Assembly: GCA_020049245.1 (NCBI GenBank)
Contig: JAIFLB010000091.1
Location: 1-14,921 of the forward strand
Direction: 5' to 3'
From: Betaproteobacteria bacterium
GTDB lineage: Bacteria > Pseudomonadota > Gammaproteobacteria > Burkholderiales > Thiobacillaceae
Length of the DNA: 14,921 nucleotides
The notes below the pieces were generated by a model that ran no database searches, was not told the origin of the DNA, and worked only from the letters and a program-made list of their open reading frames with translations. The position numbers were made by a program, and so were the translations under genes. Positions 1-5,991 of this stretch are shown one piece after another. Within the stretch, counting starts at the first letter, position 1. Every line of letters begins with the position of its first letter.

Positions 1-1
1 G

Positions 2-184
2 ATGTTCGGTACCTACCGTGAACAGGCGCGCGCCGGCCAGGTAGGCATGACCATCGGCATCCGCGATTTCACCGACCCGCAGGAAGTCGACCGGCTCGAC
101 GGCATGCTGCTGTTGCCGTTCAAGGGCGAGGTCAGCGACTACGCGATCAACCGGCGCAACTATTCGGATCAGGTGCCGCGATGA
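2..184 (+). CDS. C-terminal part of an unrecognised protein, cut by the window start
   Basis: This reading frame is open from the left edge and runs about 60 residues to a TGA. The visible part may only be the C-terminus of a longer protein, and the ATG at position 2 need not be its start. The residues are hydrophilic and well mixed, with a hydrophobic patch around DGMLLLPFKGEVSDYAINRR and the end SDQVPR. No signal peptide, membrane segment or metal motif is visible. Its stop overlaps the start of the next gene in an ATGA arrangement at 181-184, so the two are probably translated as one operon. I do not recognise the family and assign no function. Confidence 0.6.
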   Translation: MFGTYREQARAGQVGMTIGIRDFTDPQEVDRLDGMLLLPFKGEVSDYAINRRNYSDQVPR

Positions 185-1146
185 CTAGGAACCTGATGCG
201 CATCATTCTTGGCCTGATCCTGCTCGCCGCCGTGGCGACCGCCATCGCGCAGCGCGACCAGTTCGACGCCGCCGCGCTGCAAGCCTGGGTCGAAGGCGCG
301 GGTGCGGCTGGGCCGCTTCTGTTCATGCTGGCCTACGCGCTGGCCACCGTGTTGTTCCTGCCCGGCTCGGTGCTGACGCTGGCCGGCGGCGCGCTGTTCG
401 GGCCACTGTGGGGCACGCTGTGGAATCTGACCGGCGCAACGCTGGGCGCCGCGCTCGCCTTCCTGATCGCGCGCTACCTCGGCGCCGACTGGGTGACGCG
501 ACGCGCCGGCGCACGCCTGGCGCGGCTGAATGACGGGGTCAGCGCGGAAGGCTGGCGCTTCGTCGCCTTCACACGTTTGGTGCCGGTGTTTCCGTTCAAT
601 CTGCTGAATTACGCGCTCGGCCTGACACGGATTCCGTTCGTCGCCTATGTGCTGGCGACCTGGATCTTCATGTTGCCTGGCGCCATCGCCTATACCTGGC
701 TGGGCCATGCCGGACGCGAAGCACTGAGCGGCGGCGAAGGACTGATCCGCAACAGCCTGATTGCGCTGGCGCTGCTCGCTGCCGTCACCTTCCTGCCACG
801 CCTGGTACGCAAACTGCGAGAAAAACCGATGTTGCCCATCGAGTCGCTGAAACAACAGCTCGATGCCGGCGACGACGTGTTGTTGCTCGATGTGCGTCCG
901 GCCGCCGATTTCACTGGCGAGCAAGGCCACATCGCCGGCGCGCGCAGCCTGCCGCTGGAGGCGTTGCCGGCGCAACTCGCCGAACTCGAAGATGATAAGC
1001 AACGGCCGATCCGCCTGGTCTGTCGCACCGACCGCCGTTCCGCCCAGGCCGCTCGACTGCTCACAGAAGCTGGTTACACAAACGTCGGCGTCATTCAGGG
1101 CGGCATGACCGCATGGCATGCCAAAGGCTGGCCGGTGACACGGTGA
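181..1146 (+). CDS. TVP38/TMEM64 (VTT) membrane protein fused to a C-terminal rhodanese domain
   Basis: The 321-residue protein has two parts. Residues about 5-210 are strongly hydrophobic, with several membrane segments and the VTT/SNARE-associated pattern: a glycine-rich FLPGSVLTLAGGALFG stretch near residue 60, then FTRLVPVFPFNLLNYALG followed by a long hydrophobic helix. Residues about 225-321 form a rhodanese-like domain with LLDVRPAADF and HIAGARSLPLE, and a putative catalytic Cys281 in the loop CRTDRRS, followed by GGMTAWHAKGWP. VTT proteins belong to the DedA/TVP38 superfamily, in which some members are lipid scramblases or transporters. The rhodanese part probably carries a persulfide on the cytoplasmic side, but the substrate is unknown. 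The start overlaps the preceding stop by four bases. Confidence 0.88.
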   Translation: MTRNLMRIILGLILLAAVATAIAQRDQFDAAALQAWVEGAGAAGPLLFMLAYALATVLFLPGSVLTLAGGALFGPLWGTLWNLTGATLGAALAFLIARYLGADWVTRRAGARLARLNDGVSAEGWRFVAFTRLVPVFPFNLLNYALGLTRIPFVAYVLATWIFMLPGAIAYTWLGHAGREALSGGEGLIRNSLIALALLAAVTFLPRLVRKLREKPMLPIESLKQQLDAGDDVLLLDVRPAADFTGEQGHIAGARSLPLEALPAQLAELEDDKQRPIRLVCRTDRRSAQAARLLTEAGYTNVGVIQGGMTAWHAKGWPVTR

Positions 1147-1203
1147 ATGAACATCTGCGCATCTGGTTCGCATGGCCCATGGCCGCCGACATAGCTGATG
1201 TTG

Positions 1204-1249
1204 TAACTTGCGCTACCCCTCGCTCGACGGGTGTTTCATAAGCAAGTTA
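1204..1249. repeat. Inverted repeat in the gap before the exported rhodanese gene
   Basis: The arms TAACTTGC (1204-1211) and GCAAGTTA (1242-1249) are exact reverse complements separated by 30 bases. The spacer holds a smaller imperfect pair, ACCC and GGGT. The element lies in the 156-base gap between the VTT-rhodanese gene and the exported rhodanese gene. It could be an operator or an RNA hairpin in the leader of the downstream gene. No T-run follows, so a simple intrinsic terminator is unlikely. I saw no convincing sigma-70 promoter in this gap. Confidence 0.4.
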
Positions 1250-1302
1250 ACGTCGATCGTTCGCTTTCAATCCCAGTCTCGAAAACCTTGAAGGAATCCA
1301 AA

Positions 1303-1758
1303 ATGTCAAAATTTCTGAGCTGTCTGTTGCTTGCCGTCGCCATCATTTCCGCTCCGGCCCAGGCCTCGGAGAATCCTGCAGTGGCGGATGCTGTCGAGGG
1401 CTATATGGACTTCACCGAGTATGGCTCCAGCATCATCTGGCCGGAACAGATTCCGGCAGAAGACTGGAAGAAGATCACCGTCATCGATGCCCGCGATCCT
1501 GCCCAGTTCGCCAAGGAACACATCCCCGGCGCGATCAACATCGAATGGCGCAAGATTCCCGGCCGGCGCGCGGAAATCACCAAAGACCACATGGTGGTGA
1601 TCTACTGCAACACCGGTTCGTTGTCGGCGCAGTCGGTATTCGCCATGCGCCTGATGGGCTGGGACAACGTCAAGGTACTGCAGGACGGCATCGAAGGCTG
1701 GAAGCGAAAAGGCGGCTTCGAAGCCAACGCCCGCGCCAGCCAGACGGCCGGACATTGA
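1303..1758 (+). CDS. Exported single-domain rhodanese-like protein
   Basis: From the ATG at 1303 the protein has 151 residues. An AAGGA ribosome-binding site lies at 1291-1295, seven bases upstream, and the product then begins with a clean signal peptide (SKFLSCLLLAVAIISAPAQA, likely cut before SENP). An in-frame upstream ATG at 1231 would bury this signal and has no good ribosome-binding site. The mature part is a rhodanese fold: VIDARDPAQF and HIPGAINIEW, then putative active Cys102 in YCNTGSLS, then VLQDGIEGWKRKGG. It should act in the periplasm, carrying or transferring sulfane sulfur, though some such domains are non-catalytic. It follows the membrane-bound rhodanese fusion, which suggests a shared sulfur-handling role. 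It converges on the DUF302 gene 19 bases away. Confidence 0.87.
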   Translation: MSKFLSCLLLAVAIISAPAQASENPAVADAVEGYMDFTEYGSSIIWPEQIPAEDWKKITVIDARDPAQFAKEHIPGAINIEWRKIPGRRAEITKDHMVVIYCNTGSLSAQSVFAMRLMGWDNVKVLQDGIEGWKRKGGFEANARASQTAGH

Positions 1759-1777
1759 TCCCTGGCAGGTATTCCTT

Positions 1778-2236
1778 TTATGGCTTCAGCGCCGCTTCGA
1801 TCAAGCCGCCAACCGCTGCCAGATTCTTGTTGAACTCCGGGTCAAGCGCGTGCCGGCCAGTCAGGTAGTCCGGGCTGTTCCAGGTCAATTGAACCTGGCC
1901 TTGAGCGTCCTGCCAGGCCAGCGCCTTCATCGGCAGGTCGAGGCCGATACTCTGATTGGCCCGCATCAGCGGTGTGCCTGCTTTCGGGTTGCCGAAAATC
2001 AGCAACTCAGTCGGGCGCAGGCTCAAACCGGCACTTTGCGCTTCGGCAGCATGGTCGATGCGGGCGAATATTTTGACGCCCTTGGCCTTCAACACCGCTT
2101 CCAGTCGATCCAGCGTGGCCGCGACCGAATACGGGCTGACCCGGCTGACCAGACCGCTGCTGTCAGCTGCCTGGGCGGATATCGAGGTAGCAACGGGGGC
2201 GATGGCGAACAGCATGACGGCTAACAGATGCTTCAT
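1778..2236 (-). CDS. Secreted DUF302 family protein
   Basis: The 152-residue product starts with a signal peptide (MKHLLAVMLFAIAPVATSISAQA, likely cut before ADSS). The rest matches the DUF302 pattern: a periodic helix SVAATLDRLEAVLKAKGVK, IFARIDHAAEAQSAGL, then LRPTELLIFGNPKAGTPLM and a C-terminal segment around LDLPMKALAWQD. DUF302 proteins are small, widespread and of unknown biochemistry, and are often found near sulfur, redox or metal-resistance genes. Here the protein is predicted to be periplasmic. GGAG at 2244-2247 gives the start a good ribosome-binding site. It is divergent from the ECF sigma gene, so the 185-base region between them may co-regulate both. Confidence is high for family and export, low for any function. 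Confidence 0.87.
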   Translation of the reverse strand: MKHLLAVMLFAIAPVATSISAQAADSSGLVSRVSPYSVAATLDRLEAVLKAKGVKIFARIDHAAEAQSAGLSLRPTELLIFGNPKAGTPLMRANQSIGLDLPMKALAWQDAQGQVQLTWNSPDYLTGRHALDPEFNKNLAAVGGLIEAALKP

Positions 2237-2309
2237 GGTATTTCTCCAGTTGGGAAGGCAGGGGATATTTCAGTGCGCTGACGGCGTCGGATTTGAGAAA
2301 ACGCCCAAA

Positions 2310-2371
2310 AGTTGCAGTCATCAGGCATTAATCGACGTGCTTGATCATAATGCCGCAATACTTGCGCAACT
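2310..2371. repeat. Nested inverted repeats between the DUF302 and ECF sigma genes
   Basis: The divergent intergenic region (2237-2421) holds two nested exact arm pairs. The outer pair is AGTTGC (2310-2315) with GCAACT (2366-2371). The inner pair is GGCATTA (2324-2330) with TAATGCC (2348-2354), separated by 17 bases. The centre adds ATCGA and TTGAT, which pair with one G-T. This could be a cruciform-like operator for a dimeric regulator, or a leader RNA hairpin of the sigma transcript. No convincing sigma-70 or ECF promoter hexamers were found beside it. Confidence 0.45.
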
Positions 2372-2421
2372 GACTGCCTTCGACTTTTGATCACCTGCCC
2401 ACTTCCCGCAAAGATGCCGCG

Positions 2422-3021
<600 letters not shown>

Positions 3022-3297
3022 ATGAATATGCTGACATGCAAGGATGCAAGCCATCTGGTCTCGGAAAACCTGGAACGCCGATTAAGCTTCCGGGAGCGAT
3101 GGGGTCTCAGGATGCATCTCTGGATCTGCGTCAATTGCCGGCGTTTCGAGCGGCAAATGAACTTCATGCACGCTGCGCTGCGAACGCTGGGCAAGCGGGC
3201 CGAAGTTGCCGACGACAGCGCAGAATTCCCCCCCGAGGCGCGTGAGCGGATTCGAAAGGCTCTGGCCGAGCGAATCGATCACGATCACACGCACTGA
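3022..3297 (+). CDS. Short zinc-finger anti-sigma factor
   Basis: The 91-residue protein shows the zf-HC2-like signature HLWICVNC, with His32, Cys36 and Cys39, plus an N-terminal CKDASHLVSENLERRLSFRER helix typical of anti-sigma domains. There is no hydrophobic segment, so it is predicted to be cytoplasmic and probably binds the sigma factor directly, sensing metal or thiol state through its zinc site. Its ATG follows the sigma stop without a gap. A second in-frame ATG at 3028, with a GGGGG tract nine bases upstream, is an equally possible start. The end is rich in histidine and aspartate (IDHDHTH), which may also bind metal. The sensing role is inferred from family and context. Confidence 0.85.
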   Translation: MNMLTCKDASHLVSENLERRLSFRERWGLRMHLWICVNCRRFERQMNFMHAALRTLGKRAEVADDSAEFPPEARERIRKALAERIDHDHTH

Positions 3298-3322
3298 ATC
3301 GCCCCGGTTCTCCGAGACCATC

Positions 3323-3351
3323 GTCATTAACCGCCCATCCGGGCTTATGAC
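3323..3351 (+). promoter_or_regulatory. Bulged hairpin in the leader of the HvfA-like gene
   Basis: GTCAT (3323-3327) pairs with ATGAC (3347-3351), and GCCC (3333-3336) pairs with GGGC (3341-3344) around an ATCC loop; two extra A-T pairs fit with small bulges. The structure ends nine bases before the GGAGA ribosome-binding site at 3361-3365. It could stabilise or attenuate the transcript between the anti-sigma gene and the metallophore precursor. No T-run follows. Confidence 0.35.
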
Positions 3352-3370
3352 ATGACCTTAGGAGACACAC

Positions 3371-3760
3371 ATGAACGCACGTAAAACCCATCTGACCATC
3401 GCCCTTGCCGCAACCATTGGCGCCGTTGCCGGCCTTGCCGGTTATGCCCAGGCTGCAAGCAGCAACCCGTTTGCCATGCAAAGCCTGAACAACGGCTATA
3501 TGGTTGCTGGCGCTGATGCCAAAGCCAAGGAAGGCAAATGCGGCGAAGGTAAGTGTGGTGGCAATAAAGCTAAAACCGAAGCTAAAACCAAGGAAGGCAA
3601 GTGTGGCGAAGGTAAGTGCGGCGGCGATAAAGCTAAAACCGAAGCCAAAGCCAAGGAAGGGAAATGTGGCGAAGGCAAATGCGGCGGCAGCAAAGCTAAA
3701 ACCGAGGCCAAAACCAAGGAAGGCAAGTGTGGCGAAGGAAAGTGCGGCGGCAAGAAGTAA
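3371..3760 (+). CDS. hvfA: HvfA/bufferin-like secreted EGKCG-repeat precursor peptide, probable copper-binding RiPP
   Basis: The 129-residue protein has a signal peptide (residues about 1-28, ending GYAQA), then a conserved-looking linker SSNPFAMQSLNNGYMVAGA, then four repeats of about 21 residues centred on EGKCGEGKCGG. This gives eight EGKCG motifs with cysteines at 57, 62, 78, 83, 99, 104, 120 and 125, set in lysine/glutamate-rich spacers. EGKCG cysteines of HvfA/bufferin peptides are converted by an MNIO enzyme (HvfB, DUF692) with a partner protein (HvfC) into thiooxazolone-type groups that bind copper in the periplasm. Neither partner gene is present here, so modification would have to come from elsewhere. 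GGAGA lies six bases upstream. The gene follows a sigma/anti-sigma pair, which probably controls it. Family assignment is strong; modification and metal are inferred. Confidence 0.87.
   Translation: MNARKTHLTIALAATIGAVAGLAGYAQAASSNPFAMQSLNNGYMVAGADAKAKEGKCGEGKCGGNKAKTEAKTKEGKCGEGKCGGDKAKTEAKAKEGKCGEGKCGGSKAKTEAKTKEGKCGEGKCGGKK
3521..3757 (+). repeat. Four 63-bp coding tandem repeats inside the HvfA-like gene
   Basis: Units lie at 3521-3583, 3584-3646, 3647-3709 and a partial one at 3710-3757. Each encodes KxKEGKCGEGKCGG followed by xKAKTEA (the last ends GGKK). The spacer residue alternates: units 1 and 3 read KAK, units 2 and 4 read KTK. Units 2 and 4 are also the most similar in DNA. Most other differences are synonymous, such as TGC against TGT and GGC against GGT. 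Confidence 0.95.
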
Positions 3761-3776
3761 GCCACTCGTAGTCCGA

Positions 3777-3802
3777 CCATGCAGTGAATTTTCATTGCAT
3801 GG
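3777..3802 (+). terminator. Strong hairpin downstream of the HvfA-like gene
   Basis: CCATGCAGTGAA (3777-3788) pairs with TTCATTGCATGG (3791-3802) over 12 positions with a single G-T pair, beginning 17 bases after the stop codon. The T-run lies in the loop rather than after the stem, so this is not a textbook intrinsic terminator. It may still stop transcription or protect the 3' end of an abundant mRNA. Confidence 0.45.
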
Positions 3803-3923
3803 CCGGGTCTCGGCTTGAGGCGGGAACGCATCCCCAACCTAAAGACCATCGCCCCGCAGAGATCGGCTTCTTCCGACTCGCCCGGTAACACAGAGAGGGC
3901 TCCATTCGTTTGGACAGAAAATC

Positions 3924-3952
3924 TTTAACTCATTGATATAAAGAGCTATGCT
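3924..3952 (+). promoter_or_regulatory. Tentative sigma-70 promoter for the two-gene unit at 4046-4898
   Basis: TTTAAC (3924-3929) and TATGCT (3947-3952) are spaced by 17 bases in an AT-rich patch of the 285-base gap 3761-4045. Each hexamer matches consensus only partly. Nothing else recognisable was seen in the gap apart from the hairpin near its start. The predicted transcript would have a leader of about 85 bases. Confidence 0.3.
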
Positions 3953-4045
3953 GGAACTGTAATTTTTCTTCAGACATCATTTGCCCTGAACTGACGAGCA
4001 TTCATCTTCGAAACGTTCAGTGCATAGTCGGTAAGGAGTTGAATC

Positions 4046-4408
4046 ATGGAAGTTTCAGCAGCAGGTTCGCAATTACTTGCCGCCACGGCGGCCGTTCCAC
4101 AAGCGATTACGCAGCCGCAAGAGCAATTGGCGCGTAACTTGCGGAGCGTGAGAGAACGTGACGAGGCAACCCGCACAAATGATCAAGTGACCTTGAGTGG
4201 CGCTTCACGTCAGGTAACCGCTCGAGAGACTGAGCGCGTTGTCCCGCAAAGCGAAGTGACCGCAACAGCTGACAAATCTGGCGAATCTGACCGGGTTGAA
4301 CAGGTTCGCCAAAATCAGATTGAATCTCAAAGGAATGAACAACCCGTGTCACGTTCAGTGGCGCGAGCATTGGAGAACTACACCCAGGCTGCATCTTTGG
4401 GCGGCTGA
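4046..4408 (+). CDS. Small hydrophilic protein of unknown function, first of a pair
   Basis: The 120-residue product has a good ribosome-binding site (TAAGGAG at 4032-4038, seven bases before ATG). It has no signal peptide or membrane segment. The sequence is rich in Q, E, R, S and T, and probably largely disordered or helical. Its start MEVSAAGSQLLAATAAV resembles the start MEISASTSAY of the following gene. Both also hold a short NQV-type motif (NDQVTLSGASRQ here, TNQVRVTGNAASER there), so the two may be distant paralogs. The VTLSG pattern recalls small flagellar-associated proteins, but that is weak. The 25-base gap to the next gene suggests one transcript. I do not recognise the family. 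Confidence 0.72.
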   Translation: MEVSAAGSQLLAATAAVPQAITQPQEQLARNLRSVRERDEATRTNDQVTLSGASRQVTARETERVVPQSEVTATADKSGESDRVEQVRQNQIESQRNEQPVSRSVARALENYTQAASLGG

Positions 4409-4433
4409 GTTGGCTATCTGACACATCAGCATC

Positions 4434-4898
4434 ATGGAAATTAGCGCTTCCACTTCCGCTTACTTGCCACCACAGATCAATGAATCTCGGGTAGCCAGGA
4501 AGGAGATGCGTGAAATTCCCACCCCGCGTGAGCGCGCGGCAGGGCTTAACAAGGAAGATAAAACGGCACAGCCAGCCGCTTACCCCGTTACCGAATCTGA
4601 AAACCTGGATGCCCGGCAGACCGCCGCTACAAATCAAGTCCGAGTTACGGGTAACGCCGCCAGTGAGCGCGAAAGACGGGCTGAGCTCAAGAGCGAAGAA
4701 AGACAACAACTACAAATCCAACAAGCTGCCGCTCCCGCTGGCGGCAAAATCAAGTTGGACGTTGAGGATGGAAATCGCGTACTTCAGGTTTATGACAGCA
4801 AGGACATCTTGATCTATCAACTGCCGCCGAAAGGGGCGCTGATGCTGATCAAGGCACAGGAAAACGCGCAGCAATCCCAGGTTCAAACCAGCGCCTGA
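4434..4898 (+). CDS. Small protein with a FlaG-like C-terminal segment
   Basis: This 154-residue protein has a long polar N-terminal part (residues 1-100, rich in E, R, Q, A), then a compact end at about 105-142: IKLDVEDGNRVLQVYDSKD followed by ILIYQLPPKGALMLIK. This matches the FlaG pattern, in which a short beta stretch with a V-D-x-x-G-like turn is followed by I-x-Q-I/L-P-P and a hydrophobic helix. FlaG proteins affect flagellar filament length in several bacteria. No flagellar gene lies in the window, so the assignment rests on this motif only. The start has no clear ribosome-binding site and is probably coupled to the preceding gene. A 6-bp-stem hairpin follows the stop. Confidence 0.72.
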   Translation: MEISASTSAYLPPQINESRVARKEMREIPTPRERAAGLNKEDKTAQPAAYPVTESENLDARQTAATNQVRVTGNAASERERRAELKSEERQQLQIQQAAAPAGGKIKLDVEDGNRVLQVYDSKDILIYQLPPKGALMLIKAQENAQQSQVQTSA

Positions 4899-4915
4899 GC
4901 TGACTTTACGTCAGC
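4899..4915 (+). terminator. Short hairpin after the FlaG-like gene
   Basis: GCTGAC (4899-4904) and GTCAGC (4910-4915) form a perfect 6-bp stem around a TTTAC loop, directly after the TGA stop. No T-run follows. It is a possible weak terminator before srkA, whose start is about 60 bases further on. Confidence 0.35.
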
Positions 4916-4977
4916 GGCATCAACTACCTGTCGTGTCAGCATCGTCCGAAACGTGTTCGCCTCATACAATGGCGACC

Positions 4978-5970
4978 ATGCCTGACACTTCTCCCCCGCC
5001 GTACGCACAACTCACGCCGGATACTGTTCTGGATGCACTGGATCACATTGGTTTGAGAACCGATGGACGCCTGTTGGCCCTGAACAGCTTTGAAAATCGG
5101 GTTTATCAAGTCGGGCAGGAGGACGGGCCCCCGGTTGTCGCCAAGTTTTATCGGCCTGAGCGCTGGTCTGATGCGGCGATTCTTGAAGAGCATGCCTTCA
5201 CACTCGAGCTCGCCAGCCGCGAAATTCCTGTCGTACCCCCGTTGATCCTTGCCGATCAATCGAGTCTGCAAAAGCATCTGGGGTTTCGATTCGCGATCTA
5301 TCCAAGGCGCGGTGGACGCATGCCTGAATTCGATCGGAGTGAAACCCTGGAATGGATGGGCCGTTTCATTGGCCGCATCCATGCTGTTGGCGCGCTTCGA
5401 CCTTACAGCCACCGCCCGACGCTGGACATCGCCAGTTTCGGGGAAGAGCCGCGTGCTTTTCTGCTCCAGGGCCATTGGTTACCCGACGATCTGCTGTCCG
5501 CCTGGCGCAGCGTGATCGACCAGGCGCTGGATGCTGTTCATGCCTGTTTCGATCGAGCCGGGCAAGTCGTGCATCTGCGCCTGCATGGCGACTGCCACGC
5601 CGGCAATGTGCTGTGGACGGATGACGGGCCGCATTTTGTCGACTTCGATGACAGCCGCATGGGCCCGGCCATTCAGGATCTCTGGATGCTGCTTTCCGGC
5701 GATCGCGCCGACATGGTCCGACAACTGGCCGACGTCCTTGCCGGTTATGAAGATTTCCGCGAATTCGATACGCGTGAACTTTATCTGCTCGAAGCGCTCC
5801 GCACTTTGCGTCTGATTCATTATTCGGCCTGGATCGCACGGCGCTGGCACGACCCCGCATTTCCGGCCGCATTTCCGTGGTTCAACACCCAGCATTACTG
5901 GCAGGATCGGATTCTGGAACTGCGCGAACAGATCGCATTGATGCAGGAAGAACCGCTCTGGCCGGTTTGA
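4978..5970 (+). CDS. srkA: Stress response kinase A (SrkA/YihE), a serine/threonine protein kinase
   Basis: With the ATG at 4978 the protein has 330 residues, close to the 328 of E. coli SrkA, and aligns from TPDTVLDAL through SFENRVYQV and VVAKFYRPERW. The APH/choline-kinase-like fold shows the catalytic loop LHGDCHAGNVLW (His203, Asp205) and the metal-binding FVDFDDS (residues 221-226). The conserved QDLWMLLSGD and FPWFNTQHYW follow. SrkA phosphorylates protein substrates and protects E. coli during envelope stress, linked to the Cpx response. In-frame starts at 4933 (GTG) and 4969 (ATG) would add residues not seen in the family. TACAAT at 4965-4970 resembles a -10 box, so a very short leader is possible. 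The amidotransferase gene follows after 21 bases. Confidence 0.93.
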   Translation: MPDTSPPPYAQLTPDTVLDALDHIGLRTDGRLLALNSFENRVYQVGQEDGPPVVAKFYRPERWSDAAILEEHAFTLELASREIPVVPPLILADQSSLQKHLGFRFAIYPRRGGRMPEFDRSETLEWMGRFIGRIHAVGALRPYSHRPTLDIASFGEEPRAFLLQGHWLPDDLLSAWRSVIDQALDAVHACFDRAGQVVHLRLHGDCHAGNVLWTDDGPHFVDFDDSRMGPAIQDLWMLLSGDRADMVRQLADVLAGYEDFREFDTRELYLLEALRTLRLIHYSAWIARRWHDPAFPAAFPWFNTQHYWQDRILELREQIALMQEEPLWPV

Positions 5971-5991
5971 GCAACCTATTGGAGGCTTCTT

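Noticed and set aside
169..1173. Long minus-strand reading frame opposite the VTT-rhodanese gene
   Set aside because: It is the antisense of a gene with clear membrane and rhodanese motifs. Its translation is Q/R/H-rich, typical of shadow frames in GC-rich DNA.
1231..1302. Upstream ATG for the exported rhodanese
   Set aside because: It would place 24 polar residues before a clear signal peptide; the ATG at 1303 has a better ribosome-binding site.
3521..3757. Repeat array as a CRISPR-like element
   Set aside because: The 63-bp units are contiguous, in frame and protein-coding, without spacers.
3496..3891. Minus-strand proline/leucine repeat frame opposite the EGKCG gene
   Set aside because: Its repeats are only the reverse complement of the EGKCG repeats; there is no start signal or known family.
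4933..4977. GTG start for SrkA
   Set aside because: The extra 15 residues have no counterpart in the family, and the length fits the ATG at 4978.
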